Part shown: positions 36,879 to 45,317 of the stretch, one piece after another | Layout of the letters: each line of letters opens with the position of its first letter | How positions within the stretch are numbered: the first letter of the stretch is position 1 | The notes under the pieces: generated by a model | What the model saw: only the letters and a program-made list of their open reading frames with translations | Told to the model about the DNA's origin: nothing | Databases searched by the model: none | Position numbers and translations under genes: made by a program | Assembly (NCBI RefSeq): GCF_014898155.1 | Contig: NZ_CP062938.1 | Location: 1,674,001-1,738,000, forward strand | Source: Bifidobacterium eulemuris | GTDB taxonomy: Bacteria; Actinomycetota; Actinomycetes; Actinomycetales; Bifidobacteriaceae | DNA: 64,000 bases | Reading direction: 5' to 3'

Positions 36879-37358
36879 ATGACACTTGCATTCGTGGTTC
36901 CCGGGCTCGATGAGGCCGCTTCGGAAAAGGCCATCGCCATCCTGCAGAACAGGCTCAGCCAGGAGCAGGAGGCCGCGCTCGTCCTGAAGCACGCCCACTG
37001 GAACGTGACCGGACCGAACTTCATCGCCGTGCATGAGATGCTCGACCCCGAAGTGGAGGCCGTGCTGGCTCAGGCCGACGAGACCGCCGAGCGTATCGCC
37101 ACGATGGGCGGCACGCCGGACGGCCGCGCCGATGCCATCACCCGCAACCGCACGTGGAAGGCCTTCGATCTCGACGGCCGCAATTCCACCGAGGATTATC
37201 TCAAGGCGCTGATCGACTACTACGACGCCTTCATCGCCGACGACCGCAAGGCCATCGCCGAGCTCGACGAGCTGGATCTCGTCTCCTCCAACATCATCCA
37301 GGACCACGTGCAGGAGCTTGAGAAGTTCCAGTGGTTCATGCGTTCGCACCTCGCGTAA
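36879..37358 (+). CDS. dps: Dps-family ferritin-like DNA protection protein
   Basis: A 159-residue four-helix protein. It has the Dps ferroxidase signature in LKHAHWNVTGPNFIAVHEML (His) and ADETAERIATMGGTPDG (Asp/Glu). Dps forms a dodecamer that oxidises and stores iron and shields DNA from peroxide, useful in an anaerobe exposed to oxygen. ATG 36879 follows AAAGGAAG; an in-frame ATG at 36825 lacks a ribosome site. Confidence 0.93.
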   Translation: MTLAFVVPGLDEAASEKAIAILQNRLSQEQEAALVLKHAHWNVTGPNFIAVHEMLDPEVEAVLAQADETAERIATMGGTPDGRADAITRNRTWKAFDLDGRNSTEDYLKALIDYYDAFIADDRKAIAELDELDLVSSNIIQDHVQELEKFQWFMRSHLA

Positions 37359-37454
37359 GCGGGCGATTCGCGGACATCGCGAACGTCGCGGACATCGCGG
37401 ACACCAAGGCCTCCCCTCCTCGTGTGAACTTGGATGGGAGGCCTTTCCTTTCCC

Positions 37455-37685
37455 GTCATCCCGAGCGAAGCCCCGAGAGGCGGAACCGAGGGATCCCTTG
37501 ACCAACTGGCGATATGCGATCCTTCGACTCCGCTGCGCTCCGCTCAGGATGACGGTGAAAGAAACGCGCCATCCTGTTCAGGATAACGGTGATTTTCCTC
37601 GTCATGCTGAGCGAAGCGGAGCGGAGTCGAAGCATCTCCGCGGGATGGCAGGAAAACCTACTTCCGTTCAGGATGACAGGCAACT
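37455..37685. repeat. Cluster of GTCATCCTGAGCG dispersed repeats
   Basis: Four related copies, two in each orientation, lie between dps and the next palindrome. One of the best is CGTCATGCTGAGCGAAGCGG followed by AGCGGAGTCGAAGCATCTC. Alternating orientation allows large hairpins. Confidence 0.8.
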
Positions 37686-37713
37686 CCCACTCAGCTAGTA
37701 ACCGGTCTGCAAC

Positions 37714-37843
37714 GAGTTGGCACTTGGGGCCTCCAGTTGGCACCCGTCTGCAAACACGATGGAAGAGAGTCGTTGGAATATCAACGATTCTATCTGCCGG
37801 ATGCGCAAGGCGGGTGCCAACTGGAGGCCCCAAGTGCCAACTC
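37714..37843. repeat. Inverted repeat with perfect 33-bp arms (GAGTTGGCACTTGG family), copy 2
   Basis: Arms 37714-37746 and 37811-37843 are perfectly complementary around a 64-bp loop; related to 35050-35179. With the dispersed repeats it fills the gap 37359-37851 and may end transcription of the metallohydrolase gene that follows on the minus strand. Confidence 0.9.
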
Positions 37844-37851
37844 GGTGCAGG

Positions 37852-38535
37852 TCAGACGATCGCCTGGCGGTTGAGCTCACGCCGGGTCCGCCGCCAGTTG
37901 GGCAGATATTCATCCATCCTCCGTTGAAACTCCGCGCCATGCCCGCGCGCCCACAGATGCGTCATCTCATGCACCAGCACATACTCCAAAAACCGCGGCT
38001 CCATCAGTCCCAACTGCAGGTTGAGGCGGATGCGCCCAGTGCTCGGCGTGCATGACCCCCATCGCGACGTCATCAGACGCAGCGTGACATGGGTGGGGGT
38101 ACGTCCGATAATCGGCCCCCAGTAGCCAAGCAACGCGGGCAACGCCGATTCGATGACGGCCGCAGCTTCACGCCGTCTTTGTTCGGTCCATATCAGGGCC
38201 GGGTCGGTGGGGCGTTCGCCGTCCTCGACGGATTGCGAATGATATGGAGCGCCAGCTCCCCCAGACATTGCGGATTTGCCTGCCGCCGGGTCGCGAGAAG
38301 CTTCCGGCACCGCGCCGATCCGAGCCAACCCCTCCCTATGCGCGTCGATGATCTTTCGCCGCTGGCGATCGACCCACAGGCGATGCTGCCGAATGAAATC
38401 CTCGATCTGCCGCTGCGGCATGCGGTATGGCGCGGATATGGTCACGCGCCCATCCGGCGGGCGGACCCGCACATACATGTTTTTGATGGATTTCCTGGTC
38501 ACTTCAATTTCCAGCCCATCCACGTTCAATCTCAT
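37852..38535 (-). CDS. YgjP/DUF45-type metal-dependent hydrolase
   Basis: A 227-residue predicted zinc metalloprotease. The HExxH motif sits in VLVHEMTHLWARGHG, with a further His in the same segment, and RLMTSRWGSCTPSTGRIRLN is the conserved YgjP/SprT-like strand region. The N-terminal half (KNMYVRVRPPDGRVTISAP) matches the usual beta-rich start. A variable Ser/Ala/Gly linker of about 30 residues is inserted in the middle. ATG 38535 follows AATAGGAGT. Substrate unknown. Confidence 0.88.
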   Translation of the reverse strand: MRLNVDGLEIEVTRKSIKNMYVRVRPPDGRVTISAPYRMPQRQIEDFIRQHRLWVDRQRRKIIDAHREGLARIGAVPEASRDPAAGKSAMSGGAGAPYHSQSVEDGERPTDPALIWTEQRRREAAAVIESALPALLGYWGPIIGRTPTHVTLRLMTSRWGSCTPSTGRIRLNLQLGLMEPRFLEYVLVHEMTHLWARGHGAEFQRRMDEYLPNWRRTRRELNRQAIV

Positions 38536-38650
38536 ACTCCTATTCTCCGCCAGGTCGAACACGCCGCGACACGGCACGACACGACGCGTTTGACATATCC
38601 GCCTCGGCTGGTATCCTAGCTTCTTGTGCGCTTTTGAAGTGCGCGAAAAC

Positions 38651-38724
38651 GGGCCCGTAGCTCAGGTGGTTAGAGCGCATCCCTGATAAGGATGAGGTCG
38701 GAGGTTCAAGTCCTCCCGGGCCCA
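38651..38724 (+). tRNA. tRNA-Ile (anticodon GAT)
   Basis: A 74-nt cloverleaf: acceptor GGGCCCG with CGGGCCC, D-arm GCTC...GAGC, anticodon stem CATCC/GGATG with loop CTGATAA, T-arm GGAGG TTCAAGT CCTCC and discriminator A. CCA is not encoded in full. It is not next to rRNA, unlike many Ile/Ala pairs. Confidence 0.96.
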
Positions 38725-38736
38725 CAGAAAAACTGC

Positions 38737-38764
38737 AGCGGCTTTTCGGCCGCTCTTTTTTTCT
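38737..38764 (+). terminator. Terminator after tRNA-Ile
   Basis: AGCGGC / GCCGCT hairpin with loop TTTTCG, followed by a run of seven or more T. Confidence 0.85.
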
Positions 38765-38792
38765 CTATGTGCTGCGGCTCCGGCCAATATAC

Positions 38793-38865
38793 GGGGCTAT
38801 AGCGCAGCTGGTAGCGCATCTGCTTTGCAAGCAGAGGGTCGCCGGTTCGAACCCGGCTAGCTCCA
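38793..38865 (+). tRNA. tRNA-Ala (anticodon TGC)
   Basis: A 73-nt cloverleaf: acceptor GGGGCTA with TAGCTCC, anticodon stem TCTGC/GCAGA with loop TTTGCAA, T-arm GCCGG TTCGAAC CCGGC and discriminator A. Separated from tRNA-Ile by its terminator, so independently transcribed. Confidence 0.96.
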
Positions 38866-38883
38866 CTCGCAGCACACAGTGCA

Positions 38884-38924
38884 AACCCGCAGAATCTCAA
38901 CGATTCTGCGGGTTTTCCGTTTTC
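38884..38924 (+). terminator. Terminator after tRNA-Ala
   Basis: CCCGCAGAAT / ATTCTGCGGG, a perfect 10-bp stem with a 7-nt loop, followed by TTTTCCGTTTT. Confidence 0.9.
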
Positions 38925-39045
38925 CCACACGAATGTCTCGGTAAAGGCCGGAATGCCTTGACGTGCATTCAGTAGACATCTGTAGACATGACTGAGCCAT
39001 GGTTTCCGGTCCAACGCCTCCCCAAGTGATCAGGCAGAGAGATAT

Positions 39046-39236
39046 CTGCGTTACCGGTAGTGGATTCAGGCTCCTGCGAACATCTATCTGCGTTACCGGT
39101 AGTGCCATATCAGCGTCATAGCCGCTATCGTCGTTGATATTCCGCCACGCATACTCGGCGGTAGGCCATAAGGCCACTACCGCTAACGCAGATTGAGTTT
39201 TGCAGAGGCCTAAATCCACTACCCGTAACGCAGTTA
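39046..39236. repeat. About 190-bp palindromic element with four CTGCGTTACCGGTAGTG motifs (copy 2)
   Basis: Two direct motifs are followed by two inverted motifs with the same spacing as copy 1 at 13394-13586; the interior is unrelated to copy 1 apart from short TGCAGAGG-like stretches. It fills most of the 38925-39288 gap. Confidence 0.8.
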
Positions 39237-39288
39237 GACGCAATTCAACCAGACTCCGCGTCCTCAGCTTCAGCCCCAGCCCTCAACG

Positions 39289-39732
39289 TCACCTCTGCGG
39301 TTTTTGGGCGGCGGCCAGCTGGTCGCGAATCTGCTCAAGCAGGATCACGGTCTGTTCTTCGGGGCTCAGCGTCTTCTGCTGCTCCTCAGCCGCTTCGCTG
39401 TCGCCGGCGGCCTTCTTGGAGGCGAGCATCGCCGCGGACATGTCGCGGATCTTATTGATCGGCACGAGCACGAAGAAGTAGACGGCCACGGCGATGATCA
39501 GGAAGTTGAGCGCCGCGCCCAGCACCGCGCCGAACGAGATGGTGGCGTTGTTGAAGGTGAAGGCCAGCAGGCCGTCCATATTGGGTTTGCCGAAGATCAT
39601 GGCGATCAGCGGGTTGATCAGATTGTTGACGATGCTGTTGACCACGGTGGTCACCGCGCCGCCCATGACCACGCCGACCGCCATGTCGATCATATTGCCG
39701 CGGGCGATGAATTTCTTAAAACCTTCGATCAT
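39289..39732 (-). CDS. mscL: Large-conductance mechanosensitive channel
   Basis: A 147-residue MscL protecting against osmotic downshock. The N-terminal FKKFIARGNMIDMAVGVVMG with TM1, a periplasmic loop and TM2 (NFLIIAVAVYFFVLVPINK) are typical, and the C-terminal charged helix (EEQTVILLEQIRDQLA) is present. It has a slightly long Ala/Glu linker before that helix. ATG 39732 follows AAGGAGCAATC. Confidence 0.95.
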   Translation of the reverse strand: MIEGFKKFIARGNMIDMAVGVVMGGAVTTVVNSIVNNLINPLIAMIFGKPNMDGLLAFTFNNATISFGAVLGAALNFLIIAVAVYFFVLVPINKIRDMSAAMLASKKAAGDSEAAEEQQKTLSPEEQTVILLEQIRDQLAAAQKPQR

Positions 39733-39926
39733 GATTGCTCCTTGAAATGGCGGCCGCCCTCCGGCGATTCACCGGTATGTCCGAGCCGCACCAGCCACAC
39801 TATCGGCATGACCGAATAAGCACCGTCGACGGAACCGATCCTAGAACACGGTGCGGCGACGGACAGCCCCACAGCTCACAACCACGGCGGGGCCACATAC
39901 TCGATGAGGCCCCGCCGAACGTCCCG

Positions 39927-41051
39927 CTACATGCTGTCGCCGATGTCGATCCGAGGAGACATGTGTTCCCGGAAGAACGTCAGTATGGAATCCATGCAGG
40001 GCGCGGCGCCGTCATCCCATGTCATCAGCGGATAGTCGTGCGGCAGCCGTCGCCCGTTGCTCGAGCGCAGATCGACCAGCTGGTGGTCAACCCCCAACCG
40101 CCGCAGCGTGATAGCCATGCGCAGACTGTCCTCTTCAAGGAAGTCGTCCGTGCTGGTGCACAACCACATGGGCGGCACCCTGTCGAGCGTCTCCAGCAGA
40201 TTCTCGGTCCGCTCGAACGCGGTGCCGTCGAGCCGTTCCCTCAGTCGGTCGAACATGGGCAACAGACTGTCGAACAGTCCTTTGCTGTCCGGCACGGCCG
40301 TGTCGAACAGATGGTCGTAATTCAACATGCCGGAACAGAATCCCGCGGAACGGAAGGCCATGGGCGCACTCCGCCGATCCAGCCCCAGCAGCCGCGCGAG
40401 CTCCTCGTCTCCTTGCGTGGCCAGCAGGAACAGCCCGAGCAGCGCGCCGGCCGAATCGCACGACAGGAACAGTTGGGAGCGGTTCAGCTGGTATTCGCCT
40501 TCATGCTCCCCCACCCAGCTCAGCGCCGCCGACACGTCGGCCAGCATGTCGAGAAAATCGCCGCCTGGCGCAAGCGTGTAGTTCGGGCAAACCACCGCGA
40601 ATCCACGGCTGGCGAGCTGCGCCACATACACGCTCATAATCTCTTTGAAGCTGTAGAAGAACGCTCCGCCGTGAATGTCGAATATCGTGGGGATGTCCGC
40701 GTCGCCGCGCAGGTACGCCTCCTTGGGAAGGTACACGTCCAGCAGGTGCGCCCGCGCGCCGTCGCCGATGTAGGGGATGTCGGTGAAGGCCACGACGTCG
40801 TTCGGCAGCTGTTGGCGCAGATCATACCGGCGCACATCGCCGCCCGCATAGCTCAGCCGATGCTCGCGGATGTAGTCGATGTACTCCGGATGCCGCTCGT
40901 ACATTGGCGAGGAGTCGTCCGGCAGATCCTCATCCAGAAACGTCCACGTTCGCGCCAAGCGTTCCTGCGCGTCCGTCAGGCCTCCGCCGGGGGCTTTCTC
41001 GTACAGGTCGGCCGGACCGCGCCCGATAGCGTTGTTCATCATGGTCTCCAT
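39927..41051 (-). CDS. Alpha/beta-hydrolase (HSL/esterase type)
   Basis: A 374-residue hydrolase with an oxyanion-hole motif (FDIHGGAFFYS), a nucleophile elbow SCDSAGALL (Ser) and catalytic candidates Asp in TSTDDFLEE and His in LPHDYPLMTW. It resembles acetyl-xylan or hormone-sensitive-lipase-type esterases. ATG 41051 overlaps the TAA of the upstream sugar transporter (TAATG), so the two are co-translated; the product may de-esterify an imported sugar. Longer in-frame readings upstream are out of frame with the transporter and not real. ATG 41042 is an alternative start. Confidence 0.85.
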   Translation of the reverse strand: METMMNNAIGRGPADLYEKAPGGGLTDAQERLARTWTFLDEDLPDDSSPMYERHPEYIDYIREHRLSYAGGDVRRYDLRQQLPNDVVAFTDIPYIGDGARAHLLDVYLPKEAYLRGDADIPTIFDIHGGAFFYSFKEIMSVYVAQLASRGFAVVCPNYTLAPGGDFLDMLADVSAALSWVGEHEGEYQLNRSQLFLSCDSAGALLGLFLLATQGDEELARLLGLDRRSAPMAFRSAGFCSGMLNYDHLFDTAVPDSKGLFDSLLPMFDRLRERLDGTAFERTENLLETLDRVPPMWLCTSTDDFLEEDSLRMAITLRRLGVDHQLVDLRSSNGRRLPHDYPLMTWDDGAAPCMDSILTFFREHMSPRIDIGDSM

Positions 41052-42526
41052 TATTCCGCCTTCATGTCTTCGAGCTCGACGCCGCCGGTTTCGGGGAGGA
41101 ACTTGATGACGAACACCACGCCCAGCAGCGCCATCAGCGCGTAGAAGCCGTAGGTTGCGCCCAGTCCGATGCCGTCGCGCATCGGCGGGTACATGGTGGT
41201 GATGGCGAAGTTGAACATCCAGTTCGCGGCGGTGGCCACAGCCTCGCCTTTCGCACGGATGCGGTTGGGGAAGATTTCGCTGATGATGACCCACACCGCC
41301 ACGTTGGTGGTGGCGCAGCACACCAGGAAGAACGCGTACGTGCATATGATGGAGATCCACGCCCACGAGACGGGCAGCGTCAGAGTGCCGTCGGGCATGA
41401 GTTGGCCTTGCGAGAAGCCGACCGCCACGATAGCCAGGAACGCCGTCATGCCGATGGTGCCGTATTTCATCAGCGCGCGTCGGCCCACGCGGTCGATGAG
41501 CAGCATGCCCACGGCCGTGGCGACGGCCGCCAGCACGGCGCGGATGACCGCGATGCTCAGCGACGCTTGTTCGGAGAAGCCGAGCATGCGCCACAGGCTG
41601 GAATCGTACAGCATGATGATGTTCTGTCCGTTGGCTTGGGCCAGCAGCACGAAAACGATGGCGATCCACATGACTTTTTTCAGACCGAAGGTCTTGCCGC
41701 GCAGCTCGCCGAAGCCAGCGTTGTCCGCGCCTTGGAAGGAGGAGTCGATTTTGGTGATGGTGGCGTCTGCGTCCTGGTCGCCGCACACGTCGGTCAAAAT
41801 CTTCCGTGCTTCGTCGATCCGGCCTTTCATCACCAGATAGCGCGGCGTCTCCGGCAGGGTAAGGCACAGGAAGAACATGATGACGCCCGGCACCGCCGTG
41901 GTGATCAGCATCCAACGCCATGCATCCAGACCGAGCCAGAAGGGCTGGGCGGCACCGCCTGATGAGATGGCGTAGGCGTCGTTGACGATCAGCGAGGCGA
42001 TGATGCCCAGCGCGATCGCCATCTGCTGGAAGCTGGTGAAGAAGCCGCGTTTGGCGGCCGGTGAGATTTCGGCGATGTACGCGGGGCCTATGGCGGAGGT
42101 GAATCCCACACCGAGGCCGCCGACGATGCGGAACAGCACGAATACGGGGAAACTCGAGGTCAATCCCACCACCAGGGACGAGACGACGAAGAGCAGGGCG
42201 GCGAGTTCCAGCACGCGGATGCGGCCGAGGCGATCCGCGACCGCGCCGGCGAACCAGGCCCCGAACACGCAGCCGAGCAGCGCGGTGGAAACCGACAGGC
42301 CGCTCATCACGCTGGTCAGCGCGAATCCGGAATCCGGGCTCGCGATGGCGTCGACCGCGCCGTTGATCACCGAAGTGTCGTAGCCGAAGAGGAATCCTCC
42401 GACGGCGCCGATGGCGCACACCGCAACCAATTTGCCCGGCACCCGGTTCTGCGGCGAGCGCGGGGCCGGTTCGACCGGTCCGGACGATTCGTTTGGACGT
42501 GCGATGTTCGCACGAGATTCACCCAT
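41051..42526 (-). CDS. MFS sugar porter
   Basis: A 491-residue transporter with 12 hydrophobic helices. Sugar-porter marks are GGFLFGYDTSVINGA in helix 1, ADRLGR after helix 2, PETPRYLVMKGR after helix 6, DRVGRR after helix 8 and FLPETGGVELEDM at the end. Likely a proton-sugar symporter for a monosaccharide. AGGAGGACACC precedes the ATG. First gene of a two-gene operon with the esterase, divergent from an AraC regulator that probably controls it. Confidence 0.92.
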   Translation of the reverse strand: MGESRANIARPNESSGPVEPAPRSPQNRVPGKLVAVCAIGAVGGFLFGYDTSVINGAVDAIASPDSGFALTSVMSGLSVSTALLGCVFGAWFAGAVADRLGRIRVLELAALLFVVSSLVVGLTSSFPVFVLFRIVGGLGVGFTSAIGPAYIAEISPAAKRGFFTSFQQMAIALGIIASLIVNDAYAISSGGAAQPFWLGLDAWRWMLITTAVPGVIMFFLCLTLPETPRYLVMKGRIDEARKILTDVCGDQDADATITKIDSSFQGADNAGFGELRGKTFGLKKVMWIAIVFVLLAQANGQNIIMLYDSSLWRMLGFSEQASLSIAVIRAVLAAVATAVGMLLIDRVGRRALMKYGTIGMTAFLAIVAVGFSQGQLMPDGTLTLPVSWAWISIICTYAFFLVCCATTNVAVWVIISEIFPNRIRAKGEAVATAANWMFNFAITTMYPPMRDGIGLGATYGFYALMALLGVVFVIKFLPETGGVELEDMKAE

Positions 42527-42806
42527 GGTGTCCTCCTAACATGCGCGGTCCGCGCCACCGGCGTCTTTACCGGCTCGGCCGCGACGCTCATCATCGTAAG
42601 AGAGCGGCAATGAATCGGACAGCGGCGAACGGGCGACTTTGTGAGGAGAAAAGTCGCTTTTGTGACCGGCTGCCCTTTGCGGACCGAACCTTCACGCCGC
42701 AGCGTCTACCCTTGGCTACAAGGACGGGCGATGCGACGGCCCGACCGCCGACGCTTGCCGAACGGACTTGCGAACGGCATACGGGCGCGCGTCGAAGGAG
42801 ACGGCC

Positions 42807-43736
42807 ATGAAGTACATCGACGACGAGACCCGCCATGAACTGATGCTCGCTTCGCCGCAGTTTCCGGCGCGAGTGCTCGCGCATCAGGGGTTCGACAAAG
42901 CCAGATTGCACTGGCACGACGGTTTCGAGATCATCTACGCACGACGCGGACGCGCCAGTCTCACCCTCAACCACCGCCGACATCTGGTGCGGCAAGGGGA
43001 GGTCAAACTCATTCCGCCGCGTTGCCTGCACGAGGTGGAGCTGCTCGAAGACCCGGCGCGACCGGACGTGGCGCCGCAGGCGCTGTCCGTCACGCTCGCC
43101 CCGGAGGAGCTGATCGCGATCATGCCGTTTGTGAACCGGATGCAGGACGCGCTTGATTACGTGGCGATCGAGCGGGAGAGCGGCGGGGCCATCGCCGAGT
43201 ATTGCGACCGAATCTATCTCGCCATCACCGGCGGAGGACCGGAACGCTACCTCACCGCCAACGCGTTGTTCTTTTCGCTGCTGGCCCGCATCTTCGAATC
43301 CTCAACTGGGGCAGGCGGGGCGCCGGGCGGGACTCCGAGCGAGACTCCGGGCGAGACTCCGGGTGCGCCTACCGGCGATGCCGAGGCCGTGCGGGAGCTG
43401 TCGGACGCGCGCGTGATTCATAAAATCTGGAAATACGCGAGAACCCACTATCAGGAGCATCTCACCGTGGCCATGGTGGCGGAGCAGTTCGGCTATTCGC
43501 GTGAGCATTTCTCCCGCATGTTCAAACGGTATTCCAACACGACGTTCAAGGATTACCTGACCCAGGTGCGCCTGCATGTGGCGTGCGATCTGCTGGTCAA
43601 CACCGAGAGCAGCGTTTCGAACATCCGCAAGCGGTCCGGGTTTGCAAACGCGCAGAGCTTCCGCAACGCGTTTATGGATGAGTTCCACTGTGGTCCTGCC
43701 GAATACCGACGTCACGCCTGGCAGGGGGAGGCATAG
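42807..43736 (+). CDS. AraC-family transcriptional regulator
   Basis: A 309-residue regulator: N-terminal cupin-like sensing domain (FDKARLHWHDGFEIIYARRG, VRQGEVKLIPPRCLHEV), a Gly/Thr/Pro linker with GETPG repeats, and two C-terminal helix-turn-helix motifs (LTVAMVAEQFGYSREHFSRM and VSNIRKRSGFANAQSFRNAF). ATG 42807 follows AAGGAGA. Divergence from the transporter-esterase operon points to local control by a carbohydrate ligand. Confidence 0.92.
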   Translation: MKYIDDETRHELMLASPQFPARVLAHQGFDKARLHWHDGFEIIYARRGRASLTLNHRRHLVRQGEVKLIPPRCLHEVELLEDPARPDVAPQALSVTLAPEELIAIMPFVNRMQDALDYVAIERESGGAIAEYCDRIYLAITGGGPERYLTANALFFSLLARIFESSTGAGGAPGGTPSETPGETPGAPTGDAEAVRELSDARVIHKIWKYARTHYQEHLTVAMVAEQFGYSREHFSRMFKRYSNTTFKDYLTQVRLHVACDLLVNTESSVSNIRKRSGFANAQSFRNAFMDEFHCGPAEYRRHAWQGEA

Positions 43737-43769
43737 CAGGAGCGTCATCAATGCCTTGCCGCACTGTTT

Positions 43770-43828
43770 TTGACAGTTCGTCAATACGGGGATATACTGC
43801 TGTGCGTTAGGAATTGACAGTCTGTCAA
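43770..43828 (+). promoter_or_regulatory. Promoter with twin TTGACAGnnnGTCAA-type operators
   Basis: TTGACA (43770-43775), 17 bp, TATACT (43793-43798) is a near-perfect promoter. Its -35 box is half of the palindrome TTGACAGTTCGTCAA (43770-43784), and a second palindrome TTGACAGTCTGTCAA (43814-43828) lies near or just after the expected start, 44 bp centre to centre. A TetR-like repressor is likely; none is encoded next to it. Confidence 0.8.
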
Positions 43829-43907
43829 CAGCGTGTTGCCGACGGAACTGCCAACGCCCCGCCCGACGATGGGCGGGAACCCAAGAGATTGAAGAAAGGT
43901 CAACGCT

Positions 43908-44882
43908 ATGTTGTTCCAGGTCTACGGCGACAACGCCGTGTTCCAATGGATCGGCTGGATCCTCGTGTTCTGCTGTCTGCTCGGCGCCAACGAACTGGCC
44001 CGCCGCACCAAAACCGGCGGTATCGTCGCCTTCGTGGTGATTCCGGCGATCCTCACCGTATACTTCATCACTATCTATGTGGCCGCCGCGGCCGGCGCCG
44101 AGTGGGCGCTGACCAACCCGACCTACGTGCATATGACCAGCTGGTTCCACTACGCCAAGCTCTACGCGGCCACCGCCGGCTGCATCGGCTTCATGGCCCT
44201 CAAATACAAGTGGGGCAGCATCGGCAAGTCCGAATGGTTCAAATGCTTCCCGTTCGTGATCGTGGCCATCAACATCCTCATCGCCGTCGTCTCCGACTTC
44301 GAGTCCGCCATCCGCGCATGGGGCACCACCTGGGTCTCCACCGAAGGCGTGACCCTGATGGGCGGCTGGCACAACGTGTTCAACGGCGTCGCAGGCCTCA
44401 TCAACATCGCCTGCATGACCGGCTGGTTCGGCATCTACGTGAGCAAGAAGAAGCAGGATATGCTCTGGCCCGACATGACCTGGGTGTTCATCGTCGCCTA
44501 CGATCTGTGGAACTTCTGCTACACCTACAACTGCCTGCCCACCCACGCCTGGTATTGCGGCCTGGCGCTACTGCTCGCGCCCACCGTGGCGAACGCGCTG
44601 TGGAACAAGGGTGGATGGATCCAGAACCGCGCCAACACGCTCGCCATGTGGTGCATGTTCGCGCAGGTGTTCCCGATGTTCCAGGATTACTCCGTGTTCT
44701 CCACCCAGTCCGTGAACGACCCGAACGTGAACCTCGCGGTTTCGATCGTCGCGCTGGTCGCCAACATCGCCGCGCTCACCTACATTCTGGTGCGCGCCAA
44801 GAAGCAGGGCGTCAACCCCTGGCTCAAGGAGGTCTTCAAGGGCACGCGCGACTACGAGCAGGCCATCGCCCGCGCCGAGTAG
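43908..44882 (+). CDS. Polytopic membrane protein, probably DUF5692 family
   Basis: A 324-residue protein with about eight membrane helices and many Trp (GGWHNVFNGVAGLINIACMT, NFCYTYNCLPTHAWYC). It matches my memory of DUF5692, a family without known function. GAAAGGTCAACG precedes ATG 43908. Expression is under the twin-operator promoter. Its last 13 codons are duplicated at 45119-45159. Confidence 0.7.
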   Translation: MLFQVYGDNAVFQWIGWILVFCCLLGANELARRTKTGGIVAFVVIPAILTVYFITIYVAAAAGAEWALTNPTYVHMTSWFHYAKLYAATAGCIGFMALKYKWGSIGKSEWFKCFPFVIVAINILIAVVSDFESAIRAWGTTWVSTEGVTLMGGWHNVFNGVAGLINIACMTGWFGIYVSKKKQDMLWPDMTWVFIVAYDLWNFCYTYNCLPTHAWYCGLALLLAPTVANALWNKGGWIQNRANTLAMWCMFAQVFPMFQDYSVFSTQSVNDPNVNLAVSIVALVANIAALTYILVRAKKQGVNPWLKEVFKGTRDYEQAIARAE

Positions 44883-44933
44883 CCAAGTAGTCGCATTTGA
44901 TTGCGGTGGATCGCCGCGCCACATGATTCATGG

Positions 44934-44969
44934 GTGGGGGCTTTCGTCAGGAATGACGGAAGCCCCCAC
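44934..44969 (+). terminator. Terminator after the DUF5692-like gene
   Basis: GTGGGGGCTT-CGTCA pairs with TGACG-AAGCCCCCAC around a 4-nt loop, giving a stem of about 15 bp with single mismatches. A second hairpin (TTTTTACCGCC / GGCGGTAAAA) follows at about 45000-45025. Confidence 0.75.
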
Positions 44970-45051
44970 ACGCGTCTCAACGCGAATGTTTTACCGCCAC
45001 TTTTTACCGCCATTGGCGGTAAAAGACAGAAGCCCCCACTGATGGATAACG

Positions 45052-45191
45052 AAAAGGGGCGGTCACCTTGTGGACGCCCCCTACAGAGAAACGGGAGAAC
45101 ACGTTTACTTACTGCGCAGCACGCGCGACTACGAGCAGGCGATCGCCCGCGCCGAGTAGCCGAGTAGCCGAGTAGCCGCGTTTGATTGCGA
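45052..45191. pseudogene. Recombination scar joining a GH3 gene end to a second DUF5692 gene end
   Basis: 45052-45118 resembles 50715-50787, the stop and downstream flank of the module 3 GH3 gene, including the last codons Ala-Ala-Gln-stop read on the minus strand. It is directly joined to 45119-45159, a near-identical copy (one mismatch) of the last 13 codons of the DUF5692-like gene at 44842-44882. The following CCGAGTAGCC repeats and GTTTGATTGCG also echo the bases after the intact gene. It implies loss of intervening genes. Confidence 0.75.
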
Positions 45192-45235
45192 TGCGCCGTC
45201 AGTCCAAGAATGGCGGAACGCATCGCTCGTATTGA

Positions 45236-45270
45236 AGAAGCGGGGATGCCGGCAAGGCATCCCCGCTTCT
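45236..45270. terminator. Terminator after the module 2 GH3 gene
   Basis: AGAAGCGGGGATGCC / GGCATCCCCGCTTCT, a perfect 15-bp stem with a 5-nt loop, 48 bp after the GH3 stop on the minus strand. Confidence 0.85.
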
Positions 45271-45317
45271 CGTTATGCAATGCGAGAGAAACGTTTGATT
45301 AGATGACAGGCACCTCC

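Noticed and set aside
38651..38865. tRNA-Ile and tRNA-Ala as remains of an rRNA operon spacer.
   Set aside because: Each has its own terminator and no 16S or 23S sequence flanks them.
39927..42419. A single 830-residue minus-strand reading across esterase and transporter, looking like a fusion.
   Set aside because: Its first part is an out-of-frame reading of the transporter gene. The transporter stop and esterase start overlap as TAATG, so there are two proteins.
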